Source: Arthrobacter sp. SO5
Lineage (GTDB): Bacteria > Actinomycetota > Actinomycetes > Actinomycetales > Micrococcaceae
Reading direction: 5' to 3'
DNA length: 33,184 nt
Assembly (NCBI RefSeq): GCF_020532805.1
Contig: NZ_MQTQ01000007.1
Span: forward strand, 1 to 33,184
In this document: positions 31,511-33,184 of the stretch, in pieces
Layout: every line of letters starts with the position of its first letter
How positions within the stretch are numbered: the first letter of the stretch is position 1
The notes under the pieces: model-generated
What the model saw: only the letters and a program-made list of their open reading frames with translations
Database searches by the model: none
Told to the model about the DNA's origin: nothing
Program-made: the position numbers and the translations under genes

Positions 31511-32518
31511 CTACATCGAGTCCAGCCGGAGCACCGCCGCGCCCGTGATCCGGTCCTCCGACAGGTCAAGCAGGGCCCGGTCCGCGGCGCCGAAGGGGTA
31601 CGGGACGGTCGTCGGGCGGATCGGGATCTCGGCGGCGAGGCGGAAGAACTCCTCGCCGTCGGCCCGGGTGTTCGCCGTGACGCTGCGGAGCTGGCGTTCC
31701 TGGAAGAGCTCTGCGGCGTAGTTCAGCGGCGGGATATCGCTGAGGTGGATGCCGGCGATGGCGAGCGTGCCGCCACGGTCCAGGGCGCGCAGCGCCGCGG
31801 GCACCAGGCCGCCCGCAGGGGCGAACAGGATGGCGGCATCCAGCGGGTCCGGGGGGACGTCGTCGGCGCCGCCGGCGAACGTCGCGCCCAGCTCGAGGGC
31901 GAGGCGCCGGGCCTCCGCAGACCTGGTCATGACGTAGACCCGCGCACCCCGGTAAAGGGCCACCTGTGCTGCCAGATGCGCGGAACCGCCAAAGCCGTAG
32001 ATCCCCAGCCGGCCTCCGATCGGCAGTTCCGCCCGGCTCAGGGCCCGGTAGCCGATGATGCCCGCACACAGCAGGGGCGCGGCCTCGTCGTCGGAAAAGA
32101 CCTCGGGGATCCGGTACACGAAGTCCTCCGCGGCGGTGATGAGCTCGGCGTAGCCGCCGTCCCGGTCCCAGCCGGTAAAAACCGGGGACAAGCACAGGTT
32201 TTCCTCGCCGCGCAGGCAGAAGCGGCAGATGGCACAGGTCCCGCCGAGCCAGGCAACGCCCACCCGGTCGCCGAGCGAGAACCTCGCGGCGTGCGCCCCG
32301 CGACCGACGACTTCACCGACGACTTCGTGGCCGGGAATCGTGCCGGGGCGCTTCGGCGCAAGATCACCCTCCGCCAGGTGCAGATCCGTGCGGCATACCC
32401 CGCACACCCGGACCCGCACCAGCACCTCGTGCGGCCCGGGGTGTGGATCCGGGCATTCCGCGAACACCAGGGGACGGGTTTTCATCGGTCCCGGATGTCC
32501 AACCCGCCAGGCTCGCAC
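31511..32518 (-). CDS. Zinc-dependent alcohol dehydrogenase
   Basis: This 335-residue medium-chain dehydrogenase oxidises or reduces alcohols/aldehydes with NAD(P). Catalytic zinc ligands are Cys39 in CGVCRTDLH and His64/Glu65 in PGHEVVGEV; structural zinc ligands are Cys95, 98, 101 and 109 in the [15 protein letters not shown] segment. The Rossmann glycine motif is [14 protein letters not shown]. The N-terminus [11 protein letters not shown] is typical. Start is GTG with AAGGAGAGGAGG a few bases upstream, a very strong site implying high expression. It lies 40 bases downstream of the universal stress protein gene on the same strand, so the two are probably one operon. The same pair is known in hypoxia-induced loci of other actinobacteria. 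Confidence 0.9.
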   Translation of the reverse strand: MRAWRVGHPGPMKTRPLVFAECPDPHPGPHEVLVRVRVCGVCRTDLHLAEGDLAPKRPGTIPGHEVVGEVVGRGAHAARFSLGDRVGVAWLGGTCAICRFCLRGEENLCLSPVFTGWDRDGGYAELITAAEDFVYRIPEVFSDDEAAPLLCAGIIGYRALSRAELPIGGRLGIYGFGGSAHLAAQVALYRGARVYVMTRSAEARRLALELGATFAGGADDVPPDPLDAAILFAPAGGLVPAALRALDRGGTLAIAGIHLSDIPPLNYAAELFQERQLRSVTANTRADGEEFFRLAAEIPIRPTTVPYPFGAADRALLDLSEDRITGAAVLRLDSM

Positions 32519-32558
32519 GGGCCGCCTCCTCTCCTTGTTGCGTCCTAGTGGCGCGCGA

Positions 32559-33184
32559 TCAGCGGGTAATCAGCACGTTGCAGCGCGCTTTGTGCAGGAC
32601 GGCAGAGACGGTGTTGCCCGGTCCGCCGTCGCGGTTGTGGGTGCCGATCACCAGCACCTCGGCGTCGCCTGCAGCCGCCAGGAGTTCCTTGGACGCGGCC
32701 CGGCCGTCCCGCAGGGTCCCGGAGATTGCCAGTTCCGGAGCGAGCTTTCGGGCGTCTGCGAGTGCGTGGTCCAGCAGTTGCTGGCCATGGAGCGAGGCAT
32801 GCCGGCCGTGCTCCTCCCGGTTCCCGCCGCGCTCCCGGTCAATGTGGACCAGCTGAAGGGAGGTGCCGAGGACCTCCGCCAGCCTGACGGCACCAGCCAG
32901 CGCGGCCGGGCTCCGGGAGGTGCCGTCGATGCCCACCACTACGGGGTTGGCGGCACTGCGCGGGCGCCGGATGACCAACAGCGGACAGGGCGAGGAGCCG
33001 GCCAGGTCCAGGCAGATGGACCCGGCCAACTGGCCCAGCACACCGCCCTGGCCGCGGCTGCCCACGACCAGGAGGCCGGCGTCCCGGGCTGCCTCACGCA
33101 GAACCCGCGCTGGCAGGCCAGCTTCCATGATCCCGTCGACCGCGGCGCCCGCCGGGCTGCTGGTGCCCGGGGCGGGGGCGGCGT
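32559..33184 (-). CDS. Universal stress protein, tandem UspA domains (5' end beyond window)
   Basis: The frame is open to the window edge, so the N-terminus is missing; at least 208 residues are visible. The part nearest the edge is the end of one UspA domain: [20 protein letters not shown] with the ATP-site glycines, then [13 protein letters not shown] second domain begins [20 protein letters not shown] and ends [20 protein letters not shown] and CNVLITR. Tandem Usp proteins are typical of actinobacteria and are often induced by hypoxia or stationary phase. An internal ATG at 33128 is not the true start because it would cut the first domain. The alcohol dehydrogenase gene follows after 40 bases. 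Confidence 0.88.
   Translation of the reverse strand, partial: AAPAPGTSSPAGAAVDGIMEAGLPARVLREAARDAGLLVVGSRGQGGVLGQLAGSICLDLAGSSPCPLLVIRRPRSAANPVVVGIDGTSRSPAALAGAVRLAEVLGTSLQLVHIDRERGGNREEHGRHASLHGQQLLDHALADARKLAPELAISGTLRDGRAASKELLAAAGDAEVLVIGTHNRDGGPGNTVSAVLHKARCNVLITR

Noticed and set aside
32471..32492. DosR-like box near the alcohol dehydrogenase start
   Set aside because: GGGAC and GGTCCC are present but 11 bases apart and inside the coding region, so spacing does not fit.

Overview
The window is high-GC DNA (roughly 68-70% by eye) with closely packed genes, frequent GTG/TTG starts, strong third-position G/C bias and many 1-17 base gene overlaps. Protein content (DUF6458, DUF445, AzlC/AzlD with DoxX, GH65 with beta-phosphoglucomutase, PIG-L/methyltransferase fusion) fits an actinobacterium, most likely a soil Micrococcaceae member of the Arthrobacter/Pseudarthrobacter type. 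It looks like ordinary chromosome: I see no integrase, transposase, phage gene, tRNA, rRNA or CRISPR array.

Layout. 1-240: direct repeats and a strong hairpin ending a small DUF6458 membrane protein gene. 768-2616: a solitary FabF-like ketosynthase and a small esterase. 2617-6367: carbohydrate phosphorolysis locus, with a frameshifted LacI-type regulator remnant followed by a beta-phosphoglucomutase and a GH65 disaccharide phosphorylase. A dispersed palindromic repeat separates this from a convergent MFS exporter gene (6425-7780). 8008-11096: GabD-like succinate-semialdehyde dehydrogenase behind a strongly structured leader, a membrane-associated hypothetical protein and a PxpA-like 5-oxoprolinase subunit. 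11102-15885: DUF445 protein, glycerophosphodiesterase and an ABC exporter pair. 16018-17557: translationally coupled DoxX-AzlC-AzlD operon. 17635-19034: small charged protein, TetR regulator, thiamine-binding protein. 19145-22498: compact three-gene cluster (acyl-CoA dehydrogenase-like, PIG-L deacetylase fused to a SAM methyltransferase, family 2 glycosyltransferase), the best candidate for an uncharacterised pathway. 22660-33184: PEP synthase, metal P-type ATPase, polysaccharide deacetylase, a fused beta-phosphoglucomutase/GH65 protein, a zinc alcohol dehydrogenase and a universal stress protein cut by the window edge.

How the genes work together. Two GH65/beta-PGM systems, one as two genes and one as a single 1057-residue polypeptide, would split an alpha-linked disaccharide with phosphate to beta-glucose-1-phosphate and convert it to glucose-6-phosphate. 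The right-hand third (PEP synthase, P-ATPase, alcohol dehydrogenase, universal stress protein, fused GH65) resembles gene sets of the DosR/DevR hypoxia regulons of mycobacteria and streptomycetes; one imperfect DosR-like palindrome lies upstream of ppsA. That regulatory link is inference. A second copy of the palindromic repeat lies between the divergent P-ATPase and deacetylase genes.
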